This document shows, piece by piece, positions 41,795 through 50,385 of a DNA stretch of 64,000 nt. The stretch comes from Epilithonimonas zeae. GTDB lineage: Bacteria > Bacteroidota > Bacteroidia > Flavobacteriales > Weeksellaceae. The first letter of the stretch is position 1. Each line of letters begins with the position of its first letter. The notes beneath the pieces are model-generated. The model searched no databases, was not told the DNA's origin, and was given only the letters and a program-made list of their open reading frames with translations. The stretch covers positions 1,364,001-1,428,000 of the forward strand of contig NZ_CP075338.1 of NCBI RefSeq assembly GCF_023278365.1, written 5' to 3'. The position numbers and the translations under genes were made by a program.

Positions 41795-42193
41795 ATGGGC
41801 GTAAAAGTAAAAGCAAGTCTGGGAACAGAAAAATATTACACAGAAGTAATTGCCGGAGAAAACACGCTCATCACAGATGAACCTGTTGATAAAGGCGGAG
41901 GAAACAAAGGTTTCAATCCGTTCGAAATCTTGGCAACTTCGCTCGCAAGCTGTACTGCAGCAACACTGAGAATGTACATCGACAGAAAAGGCTGGGAAAT
42001 CCCAATGATAAATGTAGAAGTGGATTTAGAGAATTATCCTCAAACCAAGACAGCTCAGTTTTGCAGAATTATAGATTTTGGAAATACTGAAATCAGTGAA
42101 GATATTAAAGACAAATTATTCAAAATTGCAGATGCCTGTCCTATCCATAAAATACTAACAAATGATATAGAAATCTTAACTAAAATCAAATAA
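41795..42193 (+). CDS. OsmC-family peroxidase-like protein
   Basis: 132 residues. The two catalytic Cys are in SLASCTAATLRMY (~50) and ADACPIHKIL (~114), and GFNPFEILATSL is the family loop. OsmC/Ohr proteins reduce organic hydroperoxides with lipoyl or thiol donors. Third gene of the FMN reductase operon, 3 bp after the Fe-S gene. Cytosolic. Confidence 0.85.
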   Translation: MGVKVKASLGTEKYYTEVIAGENTLITDEPVDKGGGNKGFNPFEILATSLASCTAATLRMYIDRKGWEIPMINVEVDLENYPQTKTAQFCRIIDFGNTEISEDIKDKLFKIADACPIHKILTNDIEILTKIK

Positions 42194-42195
42194 AA

Positions 42196-42477
42196 ATGCT
42201 AGAAGTAACACAACATAACTGGGAAACAAAAGGCGAATTCGCTGCAACATTTGATGGACAAAAAGCTGGATTAATGACTTATTCTTGGGCTGGAAATGAT
42301 AAAATCATCATCGACCATACAGAAGTTGAACCCGCTTACAATGGAAAAGGCGTTGGAAAAGCAATGGTTTACAAAGCTGTAGAATTTGCCAGAGAAAACA
42401 ATCTGAAAATCATTCCGCTGTGTCCTTTTGCAAAAGCGACTTTCCAGAAGAATGAGGAAATCAGAGACGTTCTTTAA
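42196..42477 (+). CDS. YjdJ-like GNAT N-acetyltransferase
   Basis: 93 residues: YSWAGNDKIIIDHTEVEPAYNGKGVGKAMVYKAVEFAR holds the acetyl-CoA loop (G-x-G-x-G/A pattern KGVGKA), and IIPLCPFAKATFQKN completes the small YjdJ-type GNAT fold. The substrate is unknown. Last gene of a four-gene operon, 2 bp after osmC, and followed by a strong terminator. Confidence 0.85.
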   Translation: MLEVTQHNWETKGEFAATFDGQKAGLMTYSWAGNDKIIIDHTEVEPAYNGKGVGKAMVYKAVEFARENNLKIIPLCPFAKATFQKNEEIRDVL

Positions 42478-42512
42478 ATATTAATGATGAATTATAAATT
42501 ATGAACGATATA

Positions 42513-42544
42513 AAAACTCCATTTCAGAATTGAAATGGAGTTTT
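42513..42544 (+). terminator. Terminator of the FMN reductase operon
   Basis: Perfect 14-bp stem AAAACTCCATTTCA / TGAAATGGAGTTTT with a GAAT loop, then GTTTTG. Confidence 0.9.
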
Positions 42545-42555
42545 GTTTTGAATTG

Positions 42556-42630
42556 CTCGCGACCCGACTTGAGCGGAAATCCTTTTTACGCAACGTAGTG
42601 AAGTGAAAAGATTGGGAGCGGAAGACGGAT
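42556..42630. repeat. Intergenic element with GAGCGGAA direct repeats
   Basis: GC-richer block between the operon terminator and the convergent DUF5916 gene. GAGCGGAA occurs at 42571 and 42616, with AATCCTTTT / AAAAGATT able to pair across the centre. No ORF. It looks like a dispersed flavobacterial repeat that I recall from related genomes; this is not verified. Confidence 0.4.
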
Positions 42631-42654
42631 TAAGTTGCCCAAATAATTATCATT

Positions 42655-45072
42655 TTAAAACCAATTTTTCATCCTGTTATAATCTAAGAAATAAGAAATT
42701 CTAAGCGAGAAATTGTTAATCATCGGAACGTTAAACAATTCATCAAAGTTATTTTTGAATTTCATTCTTGATGTTTCCAGATAATTACTTGTCGCATTTC
42801 TGTAAAGTAAAGTCAACTGACTTCCCGGCGCAAACCACCAAGAATAACGCAAATCGACATTCCAGGAGTTGTAAGTTCCGTTCAAGTTTGGGTTGTAAGC
42901 TGTGTTGGAATTCAAATTTCCATCATTTTCAAGTGTATAGAATTGCTTGTAAGTAACATCCGCAAAATAATGCCTGAAAGCCAGAGCCAAAGTCATTTTC
43001 TCATTGAATGTATATTGTCCTGTAATCGCATTCTCATAAGTATTTCTCTGCCTTCTTCCCATATAAATATTGCCTGAATCTTTCCCCGAATATCCAACCT
43101 CATTATTACTGAAAACCGGATTGAATTGCCAAATTATTTTCATTTTATCGGAAGCTCTGTAACGCAAGTACAACGATGGAACAACATAGTTTCTTCCCTT
43201 TTGGTCGTAAGCATAATAGTCAACTGTGATGTTATATTGCAGCTTTTTTCGGCTGTCACTCTCAAACCAAAGCCAGCTGTCAAAATAGCCGGGAACATTC
43301 AGATATCTACCAAATGTTCTCGGTTCGTAAATGTCTTTTTCGCCATAAGGTGTGAACTCGATTCCGCCTCCAAAACTCTGAAATTTCTTGTTTGTAAAAG
43401 AGTTATTATGATTGAATATCAATTTCTGATTCAGAAACGGTTCTAATCTGTGGTAATAATTAAGATTAAAATTCAAGTACATATTATTCAGTTTTTCGGT
43501 TGGCTGAAGAATTCTGTAACCGTACCAGACATTATGATTTCCGTAATTCGTTTTGGTCGAAAAACCAAGGTCGTTGATGTCCCAATCTTTGTTGACGTAA
43601 TTGGCATTAATTTCGAAACGATTTTTGCCCGAGAATTTTCCAATTCCCACAGTCCCTCTGTTTCCGAATTTAGTTCCATCATCCATGACCCAACTTCCTT
43701 TCATGTTTCCATAGTAATTGTAAGTATTCTTTTTGTTGGCAATATTCCACAAAAGTCCTGTAGAATTAGCATCCCGAAAATCCCCCATTCTCAGCGTACT
43801 TGTGTTGACCAAAGTCACAGATGAGTTATCTCCAAATCTCTGGTCAAAAACCAAAACATTATAATTGGTCCAAGGCTCTACCACTTCTTTTCTGGTTGCG
43901 CCAGTTTCGTTATCCCGAATTGTAGCTTCCATTTTCTCCGTCACACCATTGAAAATCCCAATACCCAAACCTTTTTTGGTTCTTCCGGAGATTTTGAAAG
44001 CATTGAATAATTTTACTTTTGCGGGATATTCGGTTATGGTTTCTTTTTCTTCATCAATGATTGGATATCTCGACGGACTTCCACCAACTCTTCTGGAATA
44101 AAACAAATCACCTTTACTGAACAGCTCCGTTCCTTCCATAAAAAATGATCGTTGTTCCGCGAATTGTTGTTCGAAAGGTGTCAAATTCAAAATCGAATTA
44201 TCAAAATTAGCTTGCCCAAAATCCGGAATCAAAGTCATATCGAATGTAAAAGCGTCGTTGATCCCGTATTTCAGGTCCATTCCGCCATTGACATTCATTT
44301 CTGTTTTACCGTCGTAACTATTGACGTAGGTTGAAAAATAAGGTGTGAAAGACAATCTGGTTGGCGTTTTTACTTCCGCAACGCCGTTGAGAACACCGTC
44401 GTACAAAGTATAGTTCCCTTTTTGATTGTCGACGTGGTTCCAATCATACATCGTGTTGGTTCTCTTGATTTTCCGAATCATATTAAGACCAAATTCCTGC
44501 AAATCTTTTTTAGGAAAACGCAATTCAAAAAACGGAATCTTCATTTCTACAGCCCAACCCTTATCATTGATTTTCACAGCACTATACCAGACAGCATTCC
44601 ACGACATATCTTCATTTTCTGTGGTTAATTTTCCATCAACCTGAACGCCTGCTGCAGTCACAATGAATTCCAAACTCTGCTGATGGTCATTATAACCATT
44701 GATGATTATTCCAAAAAAATCATCGTTCGCAATATTATCTCTTTCGGTTAATTCTTTTAAAATTTTTGAAGGTTGTGGGTCATACATTTGAGCAGCGATG
44801 TATAATCCTGTATCGTCATAAAGAAATTTGACCTCAGTTTTCAAACTATCTGCCTGAGGCTTTCCGTTATTTGGCTGTCTTTCTACAAAATTGGTTGCTA
44901 TGGGAACATTTCTCCAAATCTCATCATCTAAAATCCCATCAATTTTTATGTTTTGATCTTTCTTTATGGCCTGTAGTTTCTTTCTCGAAATACTATCCGA
45001 AGCAATCGTTTTCTGTGCTGAGATTTGCCAAAAAAAGAACGTTAATATAAGAATGCAAAATTTAGTTTTCAT
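42655..45072 (-). CDS. DUF5916 protein with CBM9-like domain
   Basis: 805 residues. A signal peptide (KFCILILTFFFWQISA) is followed by a CBM9-like domain (~40-190: IDGILDDEIWRNVPIATNF, LYDDTGLYIAAQMYDP, WAVEMKIPFFELRF). The remaining ~600 residues are a DUF5916 region with many amphipathic strands ending FSLRISYFLDYNRMKNWF, typical of an outer-membrane beta-barrel. Function is unproven; the CBM9 part suggests carbohydrate contact. Monocistronic. Confidence 0.85.
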   Translation of the reverse strand: MKTKFCILILTFFFWQISAQKTIASDSISRKKLQAIKKDQNIKIDGILDDEIWRNVPIATNFVERQPNNGKPQADSLKTEVKFLYDDTGLYIAAQMYDPQPSKILKELTERDNIANDDFFGIIINGYNDHQQSLEFIVTAAGVQVDGKLTTENEDMSWNAVWYSAVKINDKGWAVEMKIPFFELRFPKKDLQEFGLNMIRKIKRTNTMYDWNHVDNQKGNYTLYDGVLNGVAEVKTPTRLSFTPYFSTYVNSYDGKTEMNVNGGMDLKYGINDAFTFDMTLIPDFGQANFDNSILNLTPFEQQFAEQRSFFMEGTELFSKGDLFYSRRVGGSPSRYPIIDEEKETITEYPAKVKLFNAFKISGRTKKGLGIGIFNGVTEKMEATIRDNETGATRKEVVEPWTNYNVLVFDQRFGDNSSVTLVNTSTLRMGDFRDANSTGLLWNIANKKNTYNYYGNMKGSWVMDDGTKFGNRGTVGIGKFSGKNRFEINANYVNKDWDINDLGFSTKTNYGNHNVWYGYRILQPTEKLNNMYLNFNLNYYHRLEPFLNQKLIFNHNNSFTNKKFQSFGGGIEFTPYGEKDIYEPRTFGRYLNVPGYFDSWLWFESDSRKKLQYNITVDYYAYDQKGRNYVVPSLYLRYRASDKMKIIWQFNPVFSNNEVGYSGKDSGNIYMGRRQRNTYENAITGQYTFNEKMTLALAFRHYFADVTYKQFYTLENDGNLNSNTAYNPNLNGTYNSWNVDLRYSWWFAPGSQLTLLYRNATSNYLETSRMKFKNNFDELFNVPMINNFSLRISYFLDYNRMKNWF

Positions 45073-45133
45073 AGTTTTATCTTACTTGATGATAAGACAA
45101 CAACAAAAATATTTCTGTTACATCAAAACAAAA

Positions 45134-45157
45134 AAAATCAGCCAAACGACTGATTTT
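45134..45157 (-). terminator. Terminator of glnS
   Basis: AAAATCAG (45134-45141) / CTGATTTT (45150-45157) with an eight-base loop; on the minus strand it is followed by a T run. 30 bp after the glnS stop. Confidence 0.75.
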
Positions 45158-45186
45158 CAATTTAATAATTTATTTTTTTTTCTTAA

Positions 45187-46860
45187 TTAGGGCTTATAGC
45201 CATCCTTAAGCGTAACTGTTCTGTTGAAGACCAATTGATCATCAGAAGAATCTCTGTCCTTGATATAATAACCAATTCTTTGGAACTGGAAATGGTCATC
45301 CAAAGTGGCATCTTTTAGACTTGGCTCAGCAAATCCGTGAGAAACTCTCAGTGACTGATGGTTGATAAATTCCATAAAATCAACTTCCTTTACAGCATCT
45401 GGCTGCTCTGTTGTGAATAACCTTTCATAAGTTCTGATTTCGATTGGCAAAGCATGTTTTGCAGAAACCCAATGAAGTGTTCCTTTCACTTTTCTAAGAC
45501 TTGCCTCGGTTCCGCTTCCAGACTTAGAATCTTCGTCATAAGTCGCATAAATTGTTGTGATTTGACCTTTGTCATCTTTTTCAACTCTTTCAGCTTTGAT
45601 GATATAACCTGCTTTCAGACGAACTTCTCCACCTAATTTTAAACGGAAGAATTTCTTATCCGCTTCTTCTTGGAAATCTTCTCTTTCTATATAAATTTCT
45701 CTTGAGAAAGGCACTTGTCTGGTTCCAGCATTTTCGTCCTCAGGATTATTTTCAGTTTCCAGCCATTCTTCTTTATCCTCAGGATAATTTTCTATGATAA
45801 GTTTTACTGGGTTTACAACTGCCATTACACGGGTCGCTACTTTATTAAGGTCTTCTCTCACAGAAAACTCCAACAATTGGATATCAATCAGATTTTCTCT
45901 TTTCGCAACACCAACTCTCTCGATGAAGTTTTTGATAGATGCCGGTGTATAACCTTTTCTTCTTAATCCTGAAATAGTAGGCATTCTTGGATCATCCCAT
46001 CCAGTTGTAACACCTTCCTGAACCAGTCTTTGAAGCTTTCTTTTTGATGTTACCATATAAGAAACATTCATCCTTGCAAATTCTCTCTGCTTAGGTGCAA
46101 CGCTTTCGTTATCATAAACTTGATCAAGATACCATTCATACAACGGACGGTGATTTTCAAACTCCAATGAACATAAAGAGTGTGAAATTTGCTCGATATA
46201 ATCAGATTCTCCGTGTGCCCAATCGTACATCGGATAGATTTTCCATTTTTCTCCGGTTCTGTGATGTGGTTTTTTCAGGATTCTGTACATCACAGGATCG
46301 CGCATATTCATATTTGGAGACGCCATATCGATTTTGGCACGCAAACTCATCGCACCTTCTTCGAATTCTCCGTTTTTCATTTTCTCAAAAAGCTCAAGGC
46401 TTTCTTCAACTGGACGATCTCTGAAAGGCGAATTGATTCCTTCCTCAAAAGGATTTTTTCTTTGAGCCGTAATATCTTCCGAAGGTTGCTCATCTACATA
46501 AGCTTTCCCTTGTTTGATCATCTCTACAGCCCAAACATATAATTGTTCAAAATAATCTGAAGTGTATAATTCCTGATCATATTTGAAACCTAACCAATCG
46601 ATATCCGCTTTGATAGAATCTACAAATTCCTGCTCTTCTTTAGCCGGATTGGTATCATCAAAACGAAGGTTGACAGGTGCATTATATTTTTGTCCCAAAC
46701 CGAAGTTGATACAGATTGCTTTTGTATGACCAATGTGAAGATAACCATTTGGTTCCGGCGGGAATCTAAATCTTAATTTAGACGTATCCAACCCATTTGC
46801 CAAGTCATCTTCTATAATTTGCTCAATAAAATTGAGTGATTTTTTTTCTTCTTCTTCCAT
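45187..46860 (-). CDS. glnS: Glutamine-tRNA ligase
   Basis: 557 residues, the normal length. Charges tRNA-Gln with glutamine. HIGH-type motif in PPEPNGYLHIGHTKAICINFG, YPMYDWAHGESD, and the KMSKS-type motif VTSKRKLQRLV. The C-terminal half is the two beta-barrel anticodon-binding domain with DDQLVFNRTVTLKDGYKP at the end. A -7 box lies 18 bp upstream. Divergent from a two-component pair. Confidence 0.95.
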   Translation of the reverse strand: MEEEEKKSLNFIEQIIEDDLANGLDTSKLRFRFPPEPNGYLHIGHTKAICINFGLGQKYNAPVNLRFDDTNPAKEEQEFVDSIKADIDWLGFKYDQELYTSDYFEQLYVWAVEMIKQGKAYVDEQPSEDITAQRKNPFEEGINSPFRDRPVEESLELFEKMKNGEFEEGAMSLRAKIDMASPNMNMRDPVMYRILKKPHHRTGEKWKIYPMYDWAHGESDYIEQISHSLCSLEFENHRPLYEWYLDQVYDNESVAPKQREFARMNVSYMVTSKRKLQRLVQEGVTTGWDDPRMPTISGLRRKGYTPASIKNFIERVGVAKRENLIDIQLLEFSVREDLNKVATRVMAVVNPVKLIIENYPEDKEEWLETENNPEDENAGTRQVPFSREIYIEREDFQEEADKKFFRLKLGGEVRLKAGYIIKAERVEKDDKGQITTIYATYDEDSKSGSGTEASLRKVKGTLHWVSAKHALPIEIRTYERLFTTEQPDAVKEVDFMEFINHQSLRVSHGFAEPSLKDATLDDHFQFQRIGYYIKDRDSSDDQLVFNRTVTLKDGYKP

Positions 46861-46877
46861 AATCTGAACGTGAGGTG

Positions 46878-46885
46878 CAAATTTA
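46878..46885 (-). promoter_or_regulatory. -7 box TAAATTTG of glnS
   Basis: Exact TAnnTTTG on the minus strand, 18 bases before the ATG, leaving a very short leader. No clear -33 TTTG was found. Confidence 0.5.
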
Positions 46886-46987
46886 ATCTAATTTCCTCGA
46901 AAAATAAAACGATTTTATCTTGTAAAAATAGATGAATATTAATGTCGAAAATTGTTTTAAAACCTCAATTATTTGTTTTGTAAATGT

Positions 46988-47045
46988 TAAATTTGTGTGA
47001 ACTTTAAACATTTAGTGATATAGAGTTCATTTTTTTTTAATTTTG
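46988..47045 (+). promoter_or_regulatory. Two -7 boxes before the PhoB-like regulator
   Basis: TAAATTTG at 46988-46995 and TAATTTTG at 47038-47045 both match TAnnTTTG; the second is 20 bases from the ATG and has a TTTA 23 bp upstream. Either or both may start the regulator-kinase transcript. Confidence 0.45.
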
Positions 47046-47064
47046 GGATAATTAATAAATCGAA

Positions 47065-47742
47065 ATGAATCGTAAAAAAATCCTTTTAATAGATGATGAA
47101 CAGGACATTCTGGAAATCATCTCTTATAATTTGGAAAAAGAAGGTTATCAGGTTTTTACCGCTGGTAATGGTAACGAAGGAATAGAAAAAGCAAAGGAAA
47201 TATTGCCGGACCTTATCCTTTTAGACGTTATGATGCCGGAAAAGGACGGAATAGAAACTTGTCAGGATCTTCGTAAAATCAAGGAATTACAGAGAACACT
47301 GATTGTATTTTTATCTGCAAGAAGTGAGGAATTTTCACAATTGGCAGGTTACCAGGCTGGCGCAAATGATTATATTGTTAAATTAATCAAACCAAAAATT
47401 TTGGTATCAAAAGTAGCCGCGTTATTGCAAATGGGAGCCAATTCTCAGGAGAATTCTAATTATATAGAACTGGGCGATTTAATTATCGATAAAGATAACT
47501 TCAAAGTTACGAAAGGAAAAGAGGAGTTTTTACTTCCGAAAAAAGAGTTCGATTTGCTTTATCTTTTAGCTTCTAACACAGACAAAGTATTCAAAAGAGA
47601 AGAAATTCTGGAAAAGGTTTGGGGCAACGATGTGATTGTCGGCGAAAGAACCATAGATGTCCACATCAGAAGACTAAGAGAGAAACTGGGAATCAATACC
47701 ATCCAGACACTCAAAGGAATAGGTTATAAATTAGTAGTATAA
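47065..47742 (+). CDS. PhoB/OmpR-type response regulator
   Basis: 225 residues. Receiver with DDE near the start, phosphoacceptor D54 (LILLDVMMPEKDG), conserved Ser in VFLSARSEE and the switch-lysine loop at K106 reading DYIVKLIKP. The second half is a winged helix (ELGDLIIDKDNF, PKKEFDLLYLLASNTDKVFKREEIL, VDVHIRRLREKLG-type). It pairs with the kinase 31 bp downstream. Target genes unknown. Confidence 0.9.
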   Translation: MNRKKILLIDDEQDILEIISYNLEKEGYQVFTAGNGNEGIEKAKEILPDLILLDVMMPEKDGIETCQDLRKIKELQRTLIVFLSARSEEFSQLAGYQAGANDYIVKLIKPKILVSKVAALLQMGANSQENSNYIELGDLIIDKDNFKVTKGKEEFLLPKKEFDLLYLLASNTDKVFKREEILEKVWGNDVIVGERTIDVHIRRLREKLGINTIQTLKGIGYKLVV

Positions 47743-47773
47743 GGTTTTCTGAAAAGAAAATCTTTTTTTTGAA

Positions 47774-48862
47774 ATGAGAATAAGAAATTCGGTAAAAATC
47801 AATTGGTTATCTGTTGCAGCATCTTTCCTTTTAGTAGCTGTGGTAGGAAGTGTTGTCTTACTTTTTGAGTTTTATACAGATGATATTTATTTCAAAACGA
47901 CGGATTTCAATTACTTTTTGGTTTTCACATTATGGTTCGTATTTGTAGTGAACTATTTTGTTCTGGAATTTCTTTTTAGTTTTTATAGTAAAAATCAGAT
48001 CAGGAGAATTACCAACATTCTTCCGGAAGATATTATTCACGATTTCGATACAGATATCGGATTCAAGGAACTGGGCGAAAAAGTTCACGAGATGAATCAG
48101 AAAAATGCCGAAATCGATATGATGAAGGAAATGGAAAATTACCGAAAAGAATATATCGGTAACGTTTCTCACGAACTGAAAACGCCATTATTTTCCATCC
48201 AAGGTTACATAGAAACACTTCGAGATGGCGGTGTGGAGGATCTCAACATCCGCGACAAATATCTGGAAAGAATCGATAAATCTGTCGAAAGACTTTTGAA
48301 TATTGTAAAAGATCTCGATATGATTAACCGCTTCGAATCGGGTCAAATCGCTCTGAAGTACAGTAATTTTGATATCAATCATTTGATTCAGGAAGTTTTC
48401 GATTTATTGGAAATGGAAGCAGAAAGACATTCTATGACGATGCTTCTGCAGACTACACAATCTCAACTTTTGGTATACGCAGACAAGCAAAGAATTTCGC
48501 AGGTTTTGATTAATCTGATTTCCAATGCTGTGAAATATGCCAACCGAGAAGAAGCTCAAATCATCGTTTCTACAAGAGAAGGAACCAAGAGTATCCACAT
48601 TTCTATTGAAGATAATGGAATGGGAATAAAACCTGAGAATCTGCCAAGAATTTTTGAAAGATTCTATCGTGTTGAGTCCAGTAGAAACAGAAAAGAAGGC
48701 GGTTCAGGATTAGGTCTTGCTATCGTAAAACACATTATGGAAGCCCATAAACAAACGATTAGCGTAGAAAGTGCTTATCTTTCCGGAACTAAGTTCAAAT
48801 TCAAATTAGCTAAACCTTCTCTGGAAAAAATCAAGAAAGCAAAAGCAGCAATTATTGATTAA
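47774..48862 (+). CDS. PhoR-like sensor histidine kinase
   Basis: 362 residues. Two TM helices (~12-35 and ~50-72) with only a short extracytoplasmic loop, then the HisKA domain with H133 (NVSHELKTPLFSIQGYI), N-box LINLISNAVKYAN, G1 EDNGMGIKPENLPRIFERFYR and G2 GGSGLGLAIVKHIM. The small sensor region suggests it reads envelope or membrane state, as PhoR-like kinases do. Partner of the regulator upstream. Confidence 0.9.
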   Translation: MRIRNSVKINWLSVAASFLLVAVVGSVVLLFEFYTDDIYFKTTDFNYFLVFTLWFVFVVNYFVLEFLFSFYSKNQIRRITNILPEDIIHDFDTDIGFKELGEKVHEMNQKNAEIDMMKEMENYRKEYIGNVSHELKTPLFSIQGYIETLRDGGVEDLNIRDKYLERIDKSVERLLNIVKDLDMINRFESGQIALKYSNFDINHLIQEVFDLLEMEAERHSMTMLLQTTQSQLLVYADKQRISQVLINLISNAVKYANREEAQIIVSTREGTKSIHISIEDNGMGIKPENLPRIFERFYRVESSRNRKEGGSGLGLAIVKHIMEAHKQTISVESAYLSGTKFKFKLAKPSLEKIKKAKAAIID

Positions 48863-48923
48863 TAAATAATCAGAAAGCTGGGAATTTATAAAAATCTTTT
48901 TTGAAAAAAAATTTCTCAGAAAC

Positions 48924-48953
48924 TTTTCTGAAATCTCATTTGTTTTATATTTG
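48924..48953 (+). promoter_or_regulatory. Promoter of the pRiA4b ORF-3-like gene
   Basis: TTTT at 48924-48927, an 18-bp gap and TATATTTG at 48946-48953, close to the Bacteroidota consensus (TTTG -33 is TTTT here). The ATG is 43 bases further. Confidence 0.5.
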
Positions 48954-48995
48954 CATCATTAATCAAGACAAAAATAAAGTTTAAAGTAAAACGAA

Positions 48996-49580
48996 ATGGT
49001 TTATAAGATTAGAGTAATTCTAGACGCCAAAGAGACTATCTTCCGAGACATAGAGGTCAAAGAAAAACAAACACTTTGGAATCTACATCTGGGTATAAAA
49101 AGCGCCTTCAATTTGCCTGGGGAAGAGTTGTCTTCTTTTTATTTTTCTGATGATGAATGGAATGAAGGAAAAGCAGTTCCTCTGGAGGATATGAGCGATG
49201 ATGGAGACGGCGAAATAATGTCTGACATCTATCTGCCAGAAGGTTTCCCTGCTGTAGGACAGAAAATGAGATTCCAATACGGATTTATAGAGCTTTGGGA
49301 GTTTTTCTGCGAATTGTTGGAGATTGTAGATGAGAAACCAGCAGTTAACTATCCTATTACGGTTTACAGATTTGGTAACGTTCCTTTGAAAGCGCCTAGC
49401 AAAACTGGTTCTTCCAACGGAAAAAGCAAAAGTTCTGCTACACCGTTTCTAGATGATGATTTTGGAGATTTCGATGCGGATTTCAAGGAGACAAGTTTCG
49501 ATGATGAAGATGATGATTTCAACGATGATGAGGAGGAAGATGGCTACAATGACGTTTTCGAAGAAGACGACGAAGATTAA
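48996..49580 (+). CDS. pRiA4b ORF-3-like protein with acidic tail
   Basis: 194 residues. The N-terminal ~130 residues match the pRiA4b ORF-3 fold (KETIFRDIEVKEKQTLWNLHLGIKSAF, SFYFSDDEWNEG, LPAVGQ-type loop GFPAVGQKMRFQYGF). The last ~45 residues are almost all Asp/Glu with Phe/Gly (DDDFGDFDADF ... EDDED), a low-complexity acidic tail that may bind basic partners or metal. Cytosolic. Function of the family unknown. Confidence 0.85.
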   Translation: MVYKIRVILDAKETIFRDIEVKEKQTLWNLHLGIKSAFNLPGEELSSFYFSDDEWNEGKAVPLEDMSDDGDGEIMSDIYLPEGFPAVGQKMRFQYGFIELWEFFCELLEIVDEKPAVNYPITVYRFGNVPLKAPSKTGSSNGKSKSSATPFLDDDFGDFDADFKETSFDDEDDDFNDDEEEDGYNDVFEEDDED

Positions 49581-49599
49581 TCAAATATTGACAGAATAT

Positions 49600-49625
49600 A
49601 ACAAGCCCGAAAAATCGGGCTTGTT
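49600..49625 (+). terminator. Terminator after the pRiA4b ORF-3-like gene
   Basis: AACAAGCCCGA (49600-49610) / TCGGGCTTGTT (49615-49625) around AAAA, followed by TTGTTTT. A perfect 11-bp stem. Confidence 0.85.
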
Positions 49626-49650
49626 TTGTTTTAAATTCTAATTATTGATT

Positions 49651-50277
49651 CTAAAGGCATTTTCCATCGCTTCTCCCACCTTTATTTTTCATCAATATAT
49701 CGAAGCTTTTCTGCAACTCTTCAATCGAACAATTTTTCATTTCTTTGTTTGGGATATTTTCTGATTTTGGATTATTGGACGAATTGGATTTCAATGTGTA
49801 CTCTTTCTCGAGACATTGGATGGCTTGATTATCTACAATATAATAACGTTTCTCTTTTACCTCATCTTTAGTTTCAGGCTTATCGGGTAATCCTCCATCA
49901 AAACTCCAAACGGTTTCATCTTGGAAAATAAAATAGGGTTTTCCATCATTCACAAAATAAGTTTCCGTAGAAGAAAAATGACTATCCGCTTGGAAATGTT
50001 TTACAACTTTTAGCTTACCTTTTTCAGAATAATAAACTACATTTCCTGACATCTCTTCACACTCATATTCAAAACCAACAGAATCAAGTTTTTTGGCAAG
50101 CAGTTTAGAATTAACTGAGCTATATTCCTGTTTTATTCCATCTACAGAATTAAAATTATTATCGATATTCAGAGAATGTGACTTCACTTTTGAACCTAAA
50201 TCAGAAACCTTATGTTCAATATCTTTTTTACAGGAAAAAATAAAAAGCAAACCTGAGATTAAAAACACTTTTTTCAT
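49651..50277 (-). CDS. Lipoprotein, unknown function
   Basis: 208 residues with lipobox IFSC (Cys ~16). The mature chain begins KKDIEHKVSDLGSKVKS and later has strands with KGKLKVVKHFQADSHFSSTETYFVN. No family recognised. It is convergent with the pRiA4b-like gene. Outer-membrane or periplasmic. Confidence 0.65.
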   Translation of the reverse strand: MKKVFLISGLLFIFSCKKDIEHKVSDLGSKVKSHSLNIDNNFNSVDGIKQEYSSVNSKLLAKKLDSVGFEYECEEMSGNVVYYSEKGKLKVVKHFQADSHFSSTETYFVNDGKPYFIFQDETVWSFDGGLPDKPETKDEVKEKRYYIVDNQAIQCLEKEYTLKSNSSNNPKSENIPNKEMKNCSIEELQKSFDILMKNKGGRSDGKCL

Positions 50278-50332
50278 AGAAATTTTGTTTGATTGACATT
50301 ATTAAACAAAAACTATGCAACTCATTAATAAA

Positions 50333-50360
50333 AAAATGTCTGCATTACTACAGACATTTT
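50333..50360 (-). terminator. Terminator of the SDR gene
   Basis: AAAATGTCTG (50333-50342) / CAGACATTTT (50351-50360) with an eight-base loop; on the minus strand a T run follows. 26 bp after the SDR stop. Confidence 0.8.
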
Positions 50361-50385
50361 ACTAAAAATTATTTTGAAATTATAT

